Origin: an uncultured Lachnospiraceae bacterium
GTDB lineage: Bacteria > Bacillota > Clostridia > Lachnospirales > Lachnospiraceae
NCBI GenBank assembly: GCA_910585825.1
Contig: CAJUEY010000055.1
Location: 1-13,579 of the forward strand
Length of the DNA stretch: 13,579 nt
Reading direction: 5' to 3'
Part shown: piece by piece, positions 12,905-13,579 of the stretch
How positions within the stretch are numbered: position 1 is the first letter of the stretch
Layout: the number at the start of each line of letters is the position of its first letter
Notes under the pieces: generated by a model
The model's input: only the letters and a program-made list of their open reading frames with translations
What the model was told of the DNA's origin: nothing
Databases searched by the model: none
Position numbers and translations under genes: made by a program

Positions 12905-13488
12905 TTGGTACATGAAAAATCGTGCATTAGCTTGCCAATTTCATCATTGCCCCTATATTTCCCATTAACATATATGATATGCGAACCGTCACCAAACAAT
13001 ACTTTCTTTTTCCCGATAGTGACATATCTGTCTACTGGATATATCGGCTGATCGCCATGCATAACATCATTTTCTGTGATAAAAACAACATAGCTGTCAG
13101 GAATATCTTCCACACCATCACTGGGCTTTAGTATATGTGCGTCCAACAGACTACTGTTATGCCTTGCCCTCTTTGCGCCTGCTCCTGCGTCCTTCCTTTG
13201 AATTTCTACATCAAATTCTTTTTTCATACTGTCAACCGCATGGACATCTAAAATGGCGGAACGCCCTTGTAAGTTCTTCATTGGCTCCTGTGTGCGAACT
13301 GATTTAACCGTTATATCCTTCTGTCCTAAAACAATCCGAAGTATCAGTTCCACGCCCTCAAGATTATCTGCAAGGCAGACAGTCATAAAATCATCGTCCA
13401 TGTATCGGAGTGATTTCAAACGCTCTAAATCCTGCTGATGTGTCTGCTCTGTTGTACCCAAAACATTACCTTCTTTCACTGCTTCCAT
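12643..13488 (-). CDS. Rpn-family PD-(D/E)XK nuclease ('transposase'), complete
   Basis: A 281-residue member of the recombination-promoting nuclease (Rpn) / PD-(D/E)XK nuclease family transposase group. The nuclease fold is visible after the family start LKSLRYMDDDFM (25-35): GRSAILDVHAV (75-85) supplies the catalytic Asp81, and FDVEIQRKD (92-100) supplies Glu95 and Gln97 of the (D/E)xQ motif. RARHNSSLLDAHILKPSD (107-124) and VVFITENDV (134-142) continue the core. The C-terminal tail (about 220-281) is helical and ends in an HTH-like segment (GKMSLEDIADYTELSLDTI). Known family roles are DNA cleavage, RecA-independent recombination, toxicity and phage defence. A - strand TATAAT (13520-13525) may be its promoter. 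The SD AAAGGTG is 14 nt from this ATG, which is long. The tail is paralogous to the copy at 2-262. Confidence 0.88.
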   Translation of the reverse strand: MEAVKEGNVLGTTEQTHQQDLERLKSLRYMDDDFMTVCLADNLEGVELILRIVLGQKDITVKSVRTQEPMKNLQGRSAILDVHAVDSMKKEFDVEIQRKDAGAGAKRARHNSSLLDAHILKPSDGVEDIPDSYVVFITENDVMHGDQPIYPVDRYVTIGKKKVLFGDGSHIIYVNGKYRGNDEIGKLMHDFSCTNPDDMNYEALAKKARYFKQDEKGVATMCKIMEDMRNEAAQQAEQNKAKKMAIRMLEAGKMSLEDIADYTELSLDTIKELASQSMQLA

Positions 13489-13579
13489 TATACATTAGAC
13501 AACACCTTTTGGAAACAAAATTATATACTCAAACTTCCCACATAAAAAATGCGTTTTGCGCCTTGATAAATCAATACTT

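Noticed and set aside
1..13579. CRISPR array, tRNA or rRNA genes, insertion-sequence ends
   Set aside because: No spaced direct repeats, no cloverleaf-like segment with a TTCGA arm and acceptor pair, and no transposase other than the Rpn-type 'transposases', which lack terminal inverted repeats here.

Overview
The window looks like a chromosomal segment of a low-to-mid-GC Clostridia bacterium, most likely a gut Lachnospiraceae. The evidence is strong AGGAG-type ribosome binding sites, sigma-A promoters with 17-nt spacers, a T-box leader, Firmicutes-style HflX and SerRS proteins, and two members of the Rpn/PD-(D/E)XK 'transposase' family that is abundant in such genomes. The organism is inferred; there is no rRNA or other taxonomic marker.

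Layout. (1) 1-262 holds the 3' end of an Rpn-family nuclease gene on the + strand. (2) 263-1130 holds a decayed LysR substrate-domain fragment, then a promoter and a leucine-type T-box leader feeding leuA (1131-2807). (3) A bidirectional terminator separates leuA from a convergent two-gene unit, a TPR lipoprotein and hflX, whose stop and start codons overlap. (4) A divergent promoter region (about 5188-5269) also drives a 74-residue orphan gene, which ends at a strong shared hairpin. (5) On the - strand, an ECF sigma factor is followed by an unrecognised 419-residue protein; upstream lies serS, a divergent seryl-tRNA synthetase with its own promoter and terminator. (6) 8830-10800 is an accessory-looking patch: an AraC/GyrI-type regulator, a 29-codon ORF, and two genes that appear truncated at a common junction near 10165-10175. 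(7) rmuC follows on the - strand, then about 440 bases of AT-rich DNA with a near-consensus promoter but no intact gene. (8) The window closes with a complete Rpn-family nuclease gene on the - strand, an inverted paralogue of the copy at position 1.

How the parts work together. The core genes are housekeeping: leucine synthesis under tRNA-Leu control, ribosome splitting by HflX, serine charging, and RmuC genome maintenance. The most interesting feature is in the two Rpn copies. Both keep a perfect AAAGGAG Shine-Dalgarno exactly 8 nt before an in-frame internal ATG, which would give a separate 61-residue C-terminal protein. That is the architecture reported for enterobacterial Rpn toxins with intragenic antitoxins. 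The two copies are nearly identical up to the internal product's first 22 residues and diverge sharply after that. Other points worth checking are an ECF-type promoter in front of the sigma gene, a second possible intragenic start in the AraC/GyrI gene, and the unusual motif 3 of SerRS. No tRNA, rRNA or CRISPR array was seen.
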